A DNA stretch of 64,000 bases from Scleromitrula shiraiana. Its lineage: Eukaryota > Ascomycota > Leotiomycetes > Helotiales > Sclerotiniaceae. The position numbers and the translations under genes are program-made. Shown here one piece after another: positions 22,834 to 37,429 of the stretch (its first letter is position 1; each line of letters begins with the position of its first letter). The notes beneath the pieces were generated by a model. That model was given only the letters and a program-made list of their open reading frames with translations, did no database searches and was not told where the DNA came from. The DNA is taken from NCBI GenBank assembly GCA_028455995.1, contig JABELC010000015.1, forward strand, positions 496,001-560,000, given 5' to 3'.

Positions 22834-25466
22834 TAGGGTCGGAGAATTTAGATATTGGATGTACTGAACGAACGAAGCAACGAACGAATGAATTGATTGT
22901 ATATATATATTATTTATTTAGTTGGTTATTTGGTTTATTTGTTGGTTTGTTTGTATTATTGAATGGCGAGGCTGTTCTTGATGTGAGATGTCATGTTGAT
23001 GTTTATATCGGAGATACATAATATAAGATGTGGGTAGTATGGATTGTATTGGAATCCACTCCCATCCCATCCCATCCCATCCCATCCCGGGGAACTGGTA
23101 CGATAATATCCGAAAGAAAAACAGGGATGAATGCGATGCATGCGATGCATGCAATGCGATTAATCCACCTCAACCGTACTTCCTTCCACATCCCATATAT
23201 CTCTCCTCGATCCAATAGTTCCAAGAATTCATTCTATACGGATTAGGATGGAAGCTAACGTGATCCGAGAACTATGAAATGGGAAGAGAGAAAGAGAGAA
23301 AGAGAGAGGGATATTTGGAGCGAGAAAATATCATGAGTGTTGTGTAGTATTGTATTGTATTGTATTGGTCATGTGAGATGAACTGAGGAACTGAGAAATT
23401 GAAGATATTGAAGATGTTCTACGGGTATTGGTAATTGGTAATTTGTACTTGATTATTCGGTTATGATCATATCGATGATGAAGATGAGATTGAAATGTGC
23501 TGCCAGTGGTAGAATGGTTTCGGTCTTATTTGATCGGGTGGGTTTTGGAAAGGGGAATGAATGTGGTAGGGAAAAAGTTATACTTATACTTATACAGTAC
23601 TAATCAGGTATGGTATGTATGGTATGTATGGATGAATGGATGGATGGATGGATATGAAGGATATTTTTATACTTTTATACATGGGTGGGTATATATATGT
23701 AGATGTGCATGCATGGTAATAGGGGTTTTGTTTGGGGGTATGAAAAACTTAAGGTGGATGTGGACTGTGGGGTTTGAATATTTATTTTATTTATTTGGGG
23801 TTGGGTTGATTGTACAGTATGGGTAGAGAGAGTATCGCTATGGAATTTGTATGTTGTTGATATTCAACATTGTAACCTTACACCATATATGTATATATAT
23901 ATATCTTACTATATCGCTATGCGATTGATATTGGCAAGTAAGTAATCTTCTCTTCGATAATGATCGCGGGACACAAACTAACGTACAAGTGGAGGTACAA
24001 GACGGTTATTTGCATATGTATGTATGTATGTATGTATGTACAAGCTATTCATATTATATAATTACTCCAACAGGATAATATACATATAACCTAACTCCGA
24101 TTAACAAAATCCCCAACCAAACGAACAAAGGATTCTTTGGTATGTACTCGAGTATACTTCCGTAGTATGCGCAATTGGTTCTGGATGGTTATGGACCCCT
24201 TTTTTGAAAATGATGCTTCCCCTAGTACGTGTTTGACTGCAAGCGAGTATAGATGGATACTGATTGACTGGGTTTATTACCCAGGGAGAGAATTAGAATT
24301 AGAATTAGGATTAGGATTAGGATTAGAATTAGGATTAGCATTTGAGATTAGGTGGTGGAGATGCTGGTATATATGGTACGTACTATGTAGATAAGTGGTA
24401 CTGGTTTGTATATTGTTGTACATGGATAGATATGGATATGGATGGCTCTCAATGTATGTTTGTACTTCTTTTATGGTTATTATGTCGGAATGGAATGGAA
24501 TGGAATGGAATGAGTGTACAAATGTATGTATATATGTATGTATTTTTTCCGTTTATTGTCAAACTATGCTGTGTGATGGTGATGTGGTATTAAAACACGA
24601 TTTCGTATTACTTACCAGCAATGTGGTGTACAAGTTTCATCTATCGATATTTTAATAAAGGTATGTATTGTGTAGAGATGAGAAGAGAATAGCTGTTTGT
24701 ATGAGATAGAGGAGGACTTGTTTGATCTTCATGTTAGTATTAGGAGGATGTTCATTAGGATCTCCGATTCTGGTAAAACACTAGGGGAAATCGATGGATG
24801 GTTTTGCTAATTGAGATATATATCCATAGTTTAGGAGATGGAGGGGAGATGGAGAAGTTTGTGGTTAGTGAGGATGGGGAATCTATTGATATGCTCGAGA
24901 CGAGATGTATATCTTTACTTCATTAATTCATTCGATATTGAGAAAGAATGTCATGAATTAATTCAATTGAAGTTTATCCTTTTCCCTTTCCCTTTACATC
25001 TACTCGAGTAAATAATCTATTCATTCATGTACAAGAACAATAATTTGTCCTCTTGTTGTACATATTGAAGTACATATTGAAGTACATATTGAAGTACAAA
25101 AATCTGGGCTTGTTTCAGAAAAAGAAATAAAATAAAATAAGATATAAAAAAAAAGAAAGACAAAATAGAAACATGTTCATCCCGTTATTGTATCAAATCA
25201 AATCCTTCACCTCCATCTTACTTACAATCAATTAATCCGATTAGATCGAGCCGATAAGACGGCAGGACGGGAGTGAATAAGGAAAAGACGGGAAATCATA
25301 TTATTATACCTAATAGTACATGGATGCGAGTCAATTAGATACATCATTACTTATAGATATAGATATAGATATAGATATAGATATAGATATAGATATGATA
25401 GATTTGAATCGATTAATCCTAGATAATAATTGAGAAATAATAATAAATAATTTTGATAAATATTAC

Positions 25467-25527
<61 letters not shown>

Positions 25528-26271
25528 GAAATCATCTATTATTATTTATCATCCATCATTTATCATCCATTATCCATTATCCATCATTCCAGTGATTATC
25601 CATCATCAATTTCCATTTTTATATATCGAGATTATACCCCAGTCACTTCCCGCTTTTTAGAACCCCTTCGAATCTTTATATAGGATCAATCAACCGATTA
25701 AAGAGGGGAAAAGGAAGAAAAGATCCTTTAGAAAGAAGAACTTGAATTAAAAGGGTTAAAAGGGTTAAAAGGGTTAAAAAGGGTGAAAAGAGTGAAAAGG
25801 GTGAAAAAGAAGGGAAAATTATTCTTATTCAATTCATCAATTACTTTAAATTTATTATAGTACTGTATTTACTTATTATTTATTATTTATTTTTTATTAG
25901 TATTTACTTCTCATTACTTAGTACTTATTACTTAGTACTTATTATTATTTCTTATTATTTTTTTATTATTATTTATTAACATTAACTATAGAGTTACATC
26001 AAATAAATTAATCCCTACTAATAATAAAATTCTCAAAACAAACCACAACCCAAAACAAATCAAAACAACCAAAAAAGAAAAAACCTCTTTCCGTTCATAT
26101 CAAAATAATAAATCAAACTTTCATACAATACAATACAATACAATACAATACAATCACTACTTACGTCCATACTTATTTATTACACTTTGATCCAAAAATA
26201 ATATCCCTCCAAAAATATCCCTCCAAAAAAACCTTCATGACGATCAATTCAGCTACAATTGTGGCTTCGAT
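22834..26271. other. Long repeat-rich upstream region of the Sec7 gene
   Basis: About 3.4 kb without a supportable gene. It contains many tandem repeats: CCCAT at 23061-23088, GAGA-type near 23285-23310, GTATT near 23345-23368, GGAT near 23636-23652, ATGT near 24015-24040, GAATTA/GGATTA at 24290-24340, GGAAT near 24488-24511, a 12-bp TACATATTGAAG repeat (25056-25095), ATAGAT (25356-25396), ATT (25468-25528), GGGTTAAAA (25749-25790) and CAATA (26125-26155). The last few hundred bases are probably the leader of the Sec7 gene. Confidence 0.5.
25468..25528. repeat. (ATT)n microsatellite
   Basis: About 20 uninterrupted ATT units roughly 750 bp upstream of the Sec7-gene start. An adjoining ATAGAT hexamer tract lies at 25356-25396. 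Confidence 0.95.
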
Positions 26272-29200
26272 ATGCATACAATCGAAAATAATATGCCAAT
26301 ACAACCGACAACAAAGCCGCTCGGCGTGGATTTGATTTTAGATACCGCTTCAATTTCTAATCCTAATAATGGTGTTGTTAATGATAATGGTAATGATACC
26401 GTTCCTGGTGCTGCCGTTGATTCTTCTTCTGTTTCTGGTTATAAAGGGAAAGGAGGAGGAGGAAGTATATCTCCGCTTCAAACCCCCCTTAAGTCAGAGC
26501 AACAACAACAACAAGATCAACTTTATCCTTCAATTACTTCTTCATCTTTTACAAATAATAAAGAAAATAATAATTACATCAACACTACCACTACCACTAC
26601 TACTACCACCACTACTACTACCATTTCAAATAAATCAGAAGCGCTTAATATACATATACGAAATGGAACGAGGGAGACATTTTTAGATGACATTATCCCA
26701 GTTGATCCTTCAAATAAAGAAATTGAAAATGATCCTGATATTGTACGAAATAACCGGGATTCTCACGACCTTTCACTCTCTCCTAGACAAGTTACCCGCG
26801 ATTCATTGGTAGATCATATGCTCCTTTCTCTCGATCAATTCTCTTTCGGTCAAGAGGATTTTAGTTTAAGAAATCTTACCCTCAACGAAGATCGATTATA
26901 TTCCACATTCGGTGATGACGAGACATATCAATCCAATCAAAACCTTGGTATGCGGGGAGGTAGAAAACACAGTTATTCTTACAGCTCCGATTACGACGTC
27001 GCCGATGATTCAAGTCGTTATTCCGATAAACTATCTCGAACTCGAAGAAGTAATAGCAGTTCCAATTTTCAGACCGGTCTCACCAGAATCAATAGTATAC
27101 GAAGCGACATGAATGGATCGAGGGGACCGATCCCACCTCCTCGCGGATTACATTCGAGGGCGAAAGGTAGCAGTCAAGGCAGTAAGGCCAGCAGTGCGAA
27201 TAGTTTCGATCTTGGGTATGCGCAGGTTACAAGTAGTCACAAATGGGCGCATAGTTTAGGTAGAAGGTCGTCAAGTTTTGATCATGGTAGCGATCGTCAG
27301 AATATGAGTCGGCAGATGAATATAAATATACCTCCTTCGGGTTCATACGATTACGATGCGGCGCCAACTCCTACGATTCCTGGGGGTCCACGAAGACCGC
27401 GACCTTCCTCTCCAATACTGGTTTCCCGTCCCGAATTTGCTGATCCACCGGTGGAAAAGTTAGAGAGAAAACGAAGTGCGAAATCATCCAAGAGCGCATA
27501 CAAAGGGAGAGGGTTTATGAATCCTGCGAGGCATGAATATGGACTTAATGATCCAAATCGGGGATTACCACCTATGCCAGCTTTCATTAAAGAGCCAGCA
27601 CCTTCGCCTAGCCCGGCATCTTCGAAAGCAGAAAAAACTCACGCAACACAAGCGCCCAAGGAAAAACCTGGCTTCTTTAGGAGAGTTTTTGGTGGTTCTA
27701 GGAACAACATCATTGCGGTACCGGAACCATCACAGTCGCACGGTTCCACCGCTCCTACTGAAACGGCGGATCGTACTCATGTTGGAAATCAAATTAGATC
27801 TCACAATGTGACACCGTCTCGAGAAATTCCTTTTACTTCAAAAGAACATCCACATGTACTTACCAAGAAGCCATCATCATTTTTCCGTCGGCGGAAGAAG
27901 TCCGTGTCGGAATCCGAGTATGTTCCCGTTCCTATGGTTCCATCTATTAGAGCACCACCAAAGGAGGTACGACAGGAAATTCAAGTCGAGGCTAGTCCTG
28001 TAAGTAGCCTTCGACAAGTTATGAATCCATATCTTCATGGCTCTGGAAAGGTTCCGCTGGATAGCAATCAACCAATAGGCAGTTTGGATAGGCAACTGAA
28101 CGACATTTCGGACGAGACTAGTCGCAACATACGATCATTTTCACCAGAATATGAACCTGATAAAAGTGCCACAATTAGAGCCGTCAAACCTTCATCCTCT
28201 CATGCTGGTGATAATCGACAAGCACCAAATCTGGCATTTAAAAAACCACATAGATCCGCAAGTGCAAATTTCCCAAGTCCTACTGGCATCGATGGTCAAA
28301 CGATAGAAGATCGTGGTACACTCCTTGGACATTCTAGCGTTAAATCTTTCGAGAACGATCGTGACGCCAATTCGCGGTTGACAACCACAAAGGATGTACC
28401 TGGTAGTACATTGTTACCCAGTCCACTAACCCCAGGTTCTTCTCCTTCAGTGGCCAGAGACATGGCACTAGTTGCAGAGTATGAAAGGATACATTCGAAA
28501 CGATCCCCATCTTCAAGTAAATCTTCCGCTAAAATTGATCCTCCTCTTGATTCACCACATAGTACTGTGGAATCCAAAACAAGTCAAGAACAACCAACTA
28601 GCTCTACTAAGGAAGAAGACTGGGTCATGTTAACTCCATCCAAAACTCCGGAGGTTCAACAAGAGAATGGCGATCGTGTTTGGTTAGAACCTTCTTCATC
28701 AGATGATGATCTTCCTTCATCAAATACCTTAAGGCCAACTCAAGCTTCGACTGCTGCTTCGGGATCTACTGATACAGTTTACAAATCTGCTACTAGTTTA
28801 CCTATAGTTCAAGTTGAGGGACAACTTGAAGGACCACCAGCTAGTCCACCTACAACAGGAACCGAAGAGTTTGACTCTACACCTACCGAGGATGATCGAT
28901 TAAGAGCGCAGAAGATTTATGACGGTAATGAGGACTTTATTTCGAAAGGAAAAGCAGCAGCTTGGTTGGGAGATGAAGGACCTATTCGTGCAAGGACTTT
29001 GATTGCTTACATGGATCTATATGATTTTAAAAATCTTAATATACTTGCTTCGTTGCGGGTTATATGTGGTAGATTGGTATTGAGAGCGGAAAGTCAGCAA
29101 GTTGATAGAATTTTGAATGTTTTCGCAAAAAGATGGTGTCAAAGTAATCCAAATCATGGGTTTAAAGCTACTGGTAAGTGACATATCCTCTCGAGCTGAA

Positions 29201-31291
29201 TAATTCCACTGACGAGATTTAGATGTTGTGCATACTATTTGCTATTCAGTACTTTTACTCAACACTGATCTACATATGGCAGATATCGAACAAAAGATGA
29301 CTCGAAGTCAATTTATCAAAAATACAATGCCTACCATTCGTCGAAGTGTTGCAGAATCTGCACATGAATTTGAGCCAAGTCGACCTACAGTGCTTCCTGG
29401 AAAGAGCTCAGCTTTTGAGGATCCTACCGCTAATGATGAAAATGCGGACATTGTCTCAATTGAAGTTGAGAAACCATCGTGGAGGCAATCTTTCAAACCT
29501 GCTCCTCGACAAGACCTCGATAATCCAAATGCTCCTACACCTTTGGATTATGATACTCCCGTTGATGATTGTGGTCCTTTGGTTAAGGCACCATTCCGTG
29601 GTACACTTCGTACATGGGAGGTTCAAGTCGAAATTGTATTGAAGGACTTTTACAATTCTATTCGGAATGAACGTCTTCCATTATTCGGATCGGTTGACAA
29701 ACCACATTTGCCAGCTTCATCTTCTAGTACACTTTCTGTATTTGCCAATGGCATGTTACGTCGTTCACCAAGTGTCTTGAGTAAGAGTCCATCGGAATCA
29801 CAGAGTTACATGCGTGGAAGAACTGCAGAAACAGTACGAACAAATGGGAAATGGAGTAACAAAACCAGATCTCGACCTCGTTTATATCCTAATTCTGGTT
29901 TGGGATCTAGTCGAACAAGTTTGGAAGATTCATCATCCATGTGGAGTCCATCTGTATCTTCAAGTACTTGGAGTAAATATTCACTTGGAAAAACGCATTC
30001 GATGTCTGTTAATTCATTCGATTCGGCATTTCAAGGTGATTATCAACAATCAATTGGATTTGCTAATGCTCTTAGTCAAGCAATTATTCGTGAAGAGACA
30101 GTTGGAAGTTCTGGCCATAGTGATCATGGAGATCTTCAAGTTGCTTCTTTATTGGAAGATGAATCTTTGGAACTTCATGGTGCTCCTTGGGCAAAGGAGG
30201 GTATTGTTAAACATAAGCATCATCTCGAGTCACTCGATAAGAAGGCGAAGGATCGTAATTGGAATGAAACTTTTGCTGTTATTGAGAAGGGATATATGAG
30301 TTTATTCTCATTTACTACAAAGAGTGTACGACATAAAACTAAGGGTAAATCTAATGGAGGTGTAGTTGGAGGTGGTAATTGGCAAGAAAATGCCGAGAAT
30401 CTTGGTTCATTCCTCCTTAGACAAACTATCGCCAGTGCACTCCCATCACCTGGTTACTCGAAAGGTAGACCTCACGTATGGGCATTATCCCTCCCAACAG
30501 GAGCAGTCCATCTCTTCCAAGTTGGAACTCCAGATATCGTCAAAGAATTCGTCTCAACAGCCAACTACTGGAGCGCCCGACTATCCAACCATCCCCTCAT
30601 CGGCGGAATCAGCAACATCGAATACGGCTGGTCCGACGACATCGTCAATAACGCCTTAGTAGCCGCCATTAACGATTCAACTAATAACAGCCGACCATCC
30701 ACATCGGGCGCGAGACCAAGTATGCAGAGTTCCCTGCGATCGAGCATGGATCATGCGTATGGGGGTGCTTTTAAGGCTCGTTTACCCGGCGATAGGATTT
30801 TAATCTCGGATTGGAGTCCCCCGATTCAGAGTATGAGGGCGAGTAATCTTATGGAGCCGGATCAGTTGAGGACGTTGATGGCGTATGTCAGGAGTATTGA
30901 GGAGGAGTTGCAGAGGCATAATATGTTGAGGAGTCCTATGCTTTTGGCTGTATGTTTTCTTTTCTCTTCTGAGTGGCTTCTTTCTCCCTGTTCATTATTT
31001 CCTCCCCATCATCCCCTTGCCCTAATCCTTTCCCTCTCTCTCGTTCCCTGAAGACTAACAAAAACACAGTACGCACCCCGCCACCTAAACGCCCAAAAAG
31101 CAATGGCGAACTGGGAAAAGAAATCCTCGTATTTACTAAGAGAAATCGTCAAGTTCACAACGTATATTGAGGCGCTTCAGGCGGCGGAAGCGGCAAAGGC
31201 GAAGATTTATAAAGAGAGGGAGGCGCATAGGGCGGTGAGAGAAGGGGGGGAGGATGAGGAGGATGGTGGGGAGGTCGGGAGGGGGGAATGA
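26272..31291 (+). CDS. Sec7-PH Arf guanine nucleotide exchange factor (Syt1/Yel1-like)
   Basis: Activates Arf GTPases at membranes by GDP/GTP exchange. Three exons: 26272-29173, 29223-30949 and 31070-31291, giving 1616 aa. The first 870 residues are Ser/Pro-rich and probably disordered, with a poly-Thr tract from ACT/ACC repeats near 26582-26622. The Sec7 core starts near residue 874: ISKGKAAAWLG, AYMDLYDF, a glutamic-finger region RAESQQVDRIL, and after the intron YSVLLLNTDLHMADIEQKMT. A further helix, LRTWEVQVEIVLKDFYNSIR, follows. A PH domain spans about residues 1285-1430 (APWAKEGIVKHKHHLE to LSNHPLIGG). Two helical segments close the protein, across intron 2. The architecture matches yeast Syt1/Yel1-type GEFs, though the protein is longer. 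The start is the first in-frame ATG; a second lies 13 codons on. Clearly intact. Confidence 0.88.
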
Positions 31292-34200
31292 GTTGGGGGG
31301 GTGGTGGAAGAGTGAGGGAGGATGATGAGATGATACCCGTGCGTGCGCAAAAATTTAATGGAAAGGAGAGAAGAGAAGAAAGTTGAAAGTGAAGCAAAAA
31401 AAAACAGAAAAAAAAAAGCAAACGAACGACTATTTTATGTATTTTTATAACGGATTGATGGGTTGATGATATGATGTGGAGAACGAAAATGAGATGATTT
31501 TTCTTTTTATGGTATGGGTATGGGTCTGGGCATGGAAAAGGAATCGGACTGGGAATTGGGTGGGACGCACGGGGATGGAAATAGGGAGGGGTGGGGAATC
31601 AATGGAATGGCATGGAGTGATACGGATGGAATATAGGGGCATCTGTTTGTTGTTATACGATATTATCTTTTAATACCTCTTGTTATTCTTCTTCTTTTTC
31701 TTCATTTTCTTCTTCATTTTCATTTTCTCCTTGGTCGCGACAGCACGGCACGGATGGAATATGTTTCGCAGAGGGGACGGGAATCAGAAAGGGCCGGGTG
31801 GCGGTTGCGGTTTACTTACTTCACTTCTTTGTGGTGTTTTATCACATGCTATTATTGCTACTTTTACTTTTTCTTTTCCCTTTTACTAGACTCTCTACCT
31901 TCCTCTTTTCTCCCCTTACTTGTGTTACTTATATCCACGCGTCTTGTGTAGCTTGATTTTACTTTCTACTCGCTTGGGTGCCAGTGGTTGGCATCGAGGC
32001 TTGAGGCTTGGTTGGTTTGGGTTGGGTCGGGTTGGTTGGTAGTTTGATTTTTTTTTTTTTTTTGTGTTGGTTGCTTGTGGTTGAAGTTGTGGTTGTGGTT
32101 GTGGTTGTGGTTATACCCTGTGGATTGCTATTTTTGATTGATTGATTGATTGATTGCTAGTTTTACTTTTGTAGTTATGGTTGTTTTATTTGCAATGAGT
32201 GCATTCATTCATTGTCTGGTTAGTTGCTTAGTTGATTGCCGATCGAGGGGACGCCTGCCAGAGAGATGAAGTGGTGTGCGAGCAGAGTCGACGATAACGG
32301 GACGGCCTTTCAATTTTAGATGCAAGGAACTGGAAGTGGCCGGATAAAATATAAAATACACCCGCCGGTGCATCATGATAGTATCTCTAGTACAGTATCA
32401 TATCATATAATATAATATAATATAATATAATAATACCATCATGATATGATAAATATAAACATAAATAATAATACTATATTTTACCTTGATGTTTAGTATC
32501 TTTTTTCTCTACGAAGTTCAATTTCTTATGCGGTATTTTAAGCGGCCCCGGGCCTCTTGATTTCATTAATCGGTTTCTTCATTTGTTCCACTGACACTTT
32601 CTTTTTCTCCTTTGTTACTACTCTATTCGTTCAAGTTGATGTATCATATCTATCTATTTGTTCAATCTTCTTGGTTAAGTTATTTCTGATTTAATTTTAT
32701 CTATTGACTCATTCTTGGTTATTTATTTATTTATTTATTTATTCATCCATCCATCCATCATCTATCTCATCACCCTAACTCTACTTATACCTCCTTCTCC
32801 CCTTTCTATCTCTCACTAGCATTTTCCTTTCCAGCAATCTCAAAAACCAAATGAAAAAACCAAAAGAAAAACATACTACTAGTAATACTAATAAATCAAC
32901 ACCATTATCCTCAATACATGAATATTCAATTATTCCTTCCCTCTTCCCTCCTCCCACTATCCCTCCCATAACCCTGAATCCGACTCTCTTTCTCCCACAT
33001 CCCTCAATCATCTCATTGTGTTCAAGTTCCCGCAAATCCCACATATCCCACATATCCCCCTCTGAGCGGTAAGGTGAATGCGAGCGAGCGAGCGAGTGAG
33101 GCTGCGAAATACTAGTAGCATGATGGGAATGAAATGGGCTATTGCCAGTGTGATGCGTGGGAAGGTGCAACAAGGGTATGAAGATGGCGAGGGGGTATAG
33201 TAAGTATACATGTCAATTACGGGCGAGGAATATGCATATTACAATTTGAGTATCCGATTAACCCAGTAAGTAACCTGAAGTAAGACGGACTGACTGGCTG
33301 GCTGGCTGGATGGATGCTCTTAATTCTCGAGATGCGAAAGGTTTGGGTTTGTGGTGTCGTGGATCTTATACCTGCCTGCTCATCTGAAGAATCTAGAGGG
33401 TGATATCACTTATCTAATGGCTTGTAATTGGATCTCTGGCACTTTTGATGGTATTTATTTATTTATTGGTATTAGATGTTTGGTTATTTGTTGGTTGGTT
33501 GGTGCCTTATCATGATGTTTGATTGGTATCCAGATGATAAAAAGATGTATAGAAAGAATACTTCGTAACGATATTGACAGGTGAGTGAAACTTTATTTAT
33601 TTACCCAGATGCGTCATATAGTGAGTGCAATATAGATAAATGATTATAAACATTTCTTATATAAATATTTATTTATCATACACCTTGCAAGCGACCCCCT
33701 ATTTCCCAGAACCTCCCCGCGTGGACCTATCTGCATGTGTCCCATCACTTGTCGAAAACTATCCTATCCTATCCTTTCTGTTATGCGAGGTCGGTCATGC
33801 ATGGCGCGAGCACTGATCTGGAACTGTGCCTGGTTCTGTGTATCTATGTATCTATATCTCTACTTAGGTACTTATATCTTTGGTCGACACGATCAATTGA
33901 TCAATTAATCAATCAATCGAGATTACACCTACGTTTAGATCTTGTGCAACGCTTTATGTGTATATATATGTATCTTGTTCGTCGTATATCCGAGTCCGAT
34001 ATGTGATCTCTTAGTTGGAAACTGGGTGGGGAGGGGTCGCTTGATAGATATGCAATACGGTGTATATGTAACGTGGAAGATTAACTAGGACGCAGTGGTA
34101 TTTATATCTTCGGTTGATAGATGTGGGTTTGTTAGGTTCGTGAGTATATTTGGATTTGGGCGAAAGTCTGATGGTATGGATGGGATGGGATGGGATGGTA

Positions 34201-36395
34201 GTCGTAGGGGTGAAAAATCGGCGATTCGCATGATTTGGAATTTTGTTTTGTGGATGCGTGTAGATGGTACAGGAGTATGAGTAGGGTTTTAATAGTAGGG
34301 GGGTGTTGGGTTGTTGTGGTTTGCTGTTAATAGTTATATAATTCCTTTTTTATGGGAATATGTGGAACTTGAAATATCAAAGCGTGTCTTGAAAGTATGA
34401 TTGTAATGATTAGTGAGATGAATGTAAAATTGAAAATAGGTGAGTTTCTTTGAATTCTCAGCGAGATATAACTTCAAATTTAGAATGAGATCTATTTTGA
34501 TTTTCCAAGTTTTCTAGACATAATGGGATCGGCAATTTGAGCGGCATGATAATAACTCATGCAGTGGAATATTTCGAAGACCAGTATCTCAAATCTCTGC
34601 GGCAATATTGCAATTTTTTGCGAAGGGTAGAAAAGGAGAAGAATCTATCTGAGGAAGATAAAAGTCTAATTCAAGAACAGTTATCGCGTCGACATAGGGA
34701 TATATTTCCGTCACGCCATGGCAGTAGAATATTTTACAATTTTATTTCATCTTATTCTGTCTTTCTATCAGCCTATAATGGGATGTACCTGATCTTAATT
34801 TCAAATAAAATCGTAACCAAGAATGATACAGTATGATAATACAGACTTGGATAACCGCTTGAACACGAGAATCTTTGATCAGCAGAGACTATTCTTGATT
34901 ATACTGTATATACATCAGTGGCTTTGACTGTAGCACAATAGAAGTGCTAGGATTTTTAAATCCTTATTTTGATTTAAAATGCCCGTATTTTAGCATCTAT
35001 GTACTAGTTTCTACTGTTTAGATTCTTACTGATAGCACTCATTTGATGACTGTTAGATTACTAATCATTTTCTTCCATGCCCTCATCGGTTTTCATTTAA
35101 ACAATTATTGTATTAGATTGTTTGATCTGATTTCAATTAATCAAGGACTGGTTGATGTAACTTTAATTTTTAGGAATTATCTGATAATTCTAAAAATTAT
35201 ATGTGAATTATTACATCCCTTGATGATTCTATTCCTTCACTAAATCAAGATCGCAATATCGAGTGCTTCTCAATGTACTGTTTATTCGAAATGGAAGATA
35301 TTTCGACTTCAAAAACAGGATAGTCTACTGACAATGTAACTACTGCGGTTTATTACGAATATATGGCGTCTCAAGTAGTGCGTAGTTCGGTTTCCGGTGT
35401 GTGTCCCAGCAATTTCTCTGTCGGATATCCGAAGCAATTCCTAATCATTCCATGCCTGTGTATCATATGATACCCCCATATGATATTCTAAGTGGAAAGC
35501 TTACCAATTGATAGCCACAGAGATAGAAGTAAAGATATTCTTGGGTATATTGATTGATGCTGCAATCATTTTAAAGGCATGTAAGAAGTTTTTAGTTTTA
35601 GAGCTTATTGCTGAACCACTGGCTATATACTCTCTAGAATTTACAGTATTTCAGATTGATGTACAGTAGGACTAAAAGCATATTGATAGATGTGATTAGA
35701 TCTATAAGTAGAGTGGACTGCGACGATTTGAATCGGTAAGTAATGGAAAGGTGTGCAACTCCTTGATATTAACGCGAGACTAGATGATCATGTCATGTCA
35801 ATGAATAAATGCTCGATATAATGGCGTATTCTTGGGAGTGCTAGACTCTAATAGTAAAAAGTGCGAGAGCAATACTAAATGAGGATAGTATCGACCGATG
35901 AATGAACGTGTTGACTGTGAAGACATACTTCTACGGTCAGACATGCAGCTGGCTTTCTCGAGAACCGTATTCGTGTGACTAATTAATGCTATCAAGTATC
36001 TATAAGAAGATAATATTATTCTAGGCTGTGATGGAGTTAACTACACGAGCGATCGTGAAATTGGCACAACGTCTTGAAGACGAGTTGTCGAATTCCATCA
36101 AATTCTCGGTTACCCAAGCTTTTATATTATATCTGCATGCAGTATGTTTCTTTGTATGTACATAGATTGAAAAACCTGGTGTTTGTCGCGTGGAGCTCTT
36201 TAGATATCTGAGTGACAGTAATGAGGGCAAAGCCGAGTATACGCAGAGAGATATGGGACCTGCTAGATAGGACAAAAGATTAGCTGACGAAAAAAAGTGA
36301 CTATTGGAATGTGTTTTACATTCAGGTTCTTTAGTTACCTTGCATCATAGAGATTTGCGCTGTATATTATGGAGATATGATGAGAAATGACGATG
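31292..36395. other. Five kilobases without a supportable gene
   Basis: No gene was recognised. Simple repeats include CTT-rich runs (31680-31730), a TTGTGG run (32080-32110), ATTG (32138-32155), ATAAT tracts (32405-32435), TTTA (32720-32742), ATCC (32745-32758) and GGGAT near 34180-34196. A 96-codon frame from the ATG at 34546 to 34836 has a charged helical first half and a hydrophobic end but no motif or partner exon; I do not call it. A few short overlapping frames near 35800-36275 are equally unsupported. Confidence 0.45.
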
Positions 36396-36764
36396 CTAAT
36401 GGCTACCGTTCGTCCTCGGAGGGTGTAATGCTCTTTCTAAAGCATCAAGTATGGATTGCATGTTCTTCTGTGCTCTTTCAATAACACTTGAAGCTGTCGA
36501 CGTGTTTGTGGAATGACGGAGAGGGGTGGAATGCTCGGGGTCATCTAAATAGGCTTTTTGACGTTGAAGGCTGTGATAATCTTGATCCTGGCGATTACGA
36601 AGTATATCTGCCGTGCTGAGTACAATTCAAAAGTTAGTACGTGAATGAATGGAAGAGGCTGTGATAATGATGCAATATCTCGTAGGAACAATCGAAATGA
36701 TTCTAACATACCTAAGGTTGGAATCTCGTATAGAAATAGTGGATGTTCTGGTATTTGAAGGCAT
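36396..36764 (-). CDS. Small conserved-looking hypothetical protein, two exons
   Basis: Not recognised. Two exons on the minus strand, 36712-36764 and 36396-36615, with a 96-nt GT-AG intron whose acceptor is TACTCAG, give 90 aa with consistent phase. The N-terminus is Ser/Thr-rich (MPSNTRTSTISIRDSNLS); the middle is polar and charged (ILRNRQDQDYHSLQRQKAYL); the C-terminal third is a probable amphipathic helix (VIERAQKNMQSILDALERAL). There is no signal peptide or membrane segment. It could be a coiled-coil or adaptor-like protein. It is shown as a gene because of the clean start, splice sites and coding-like helices; no homology supports it. Confidence 0.5.
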
Positions 36765-37429
36765 GATGAGGCAAGATGCAGATGAGTGAGGCATAGAAGA
36801 TCACCGGTTCTATACTTGAGCCATTAATCAAGGAGCTATTATGCCACCCCTATGAGAATTATAAATAAGATGTGGGAAGGATAACAATAGCATTACAATT
36901 TATATGTTCTAGAACTACCTTATTGAAAGAATCTTCTTACATCGTTACATCTAATGGAAAGAAAAATTACACCCTTGCTAAACTGAAGTGAACCAATGGG
37001 GATCTTTAATAAAAAGTCGACCACGAGCGAACGATTCATTTTCCAGGATCCGGGAACTGTAATGTAACAGGAAACTTTATAATGCCGTAAGCAATGATAC
37101 AACCATTGTGCAGAACTTAAAAGAAAATACAAAAATTTAAGATATAAATTTTCCTACACGACAGCTACATATTTTCTGAACTGGTTGTAGACACTGTTGT
37201 ATGCTGGCATACAGTATAGAAATGAAGATCACTAGGAATATGCAGCTTCCTCATCCGTGTTGACTTATAGCGGTGAGAAATCCGATTTCTTGTAAATCAT
37301 ATATTTGATGCATAAAACACAAATTCTCATTCTTGAGAGTGCCAGTTCTAGAGATATGATTCGAATAATAAAGATGTAATAAGGCCGTTGATTGGCCGTG
37401 AAGATCTAAATGCTCAATCACACTGGTCG
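36765..37429. other. Gene-free region
   Basis: Nothing recognised; short frames lack motifs. The left edge is the promoter side of the 90-aa gene. Confidence 0.4.

Noticed and set aside
23497..23826. 109-codon Trp/Tyr-rich frame
   Set aside because: Composition derives from TATGTATGG-type repeats; no coding features.
34546..34836. 96-codon frame with charged first half
   Set aside because: No splice partner, no motif, and a hydrophobic tail typical of AT-rich noise; too weak to call.
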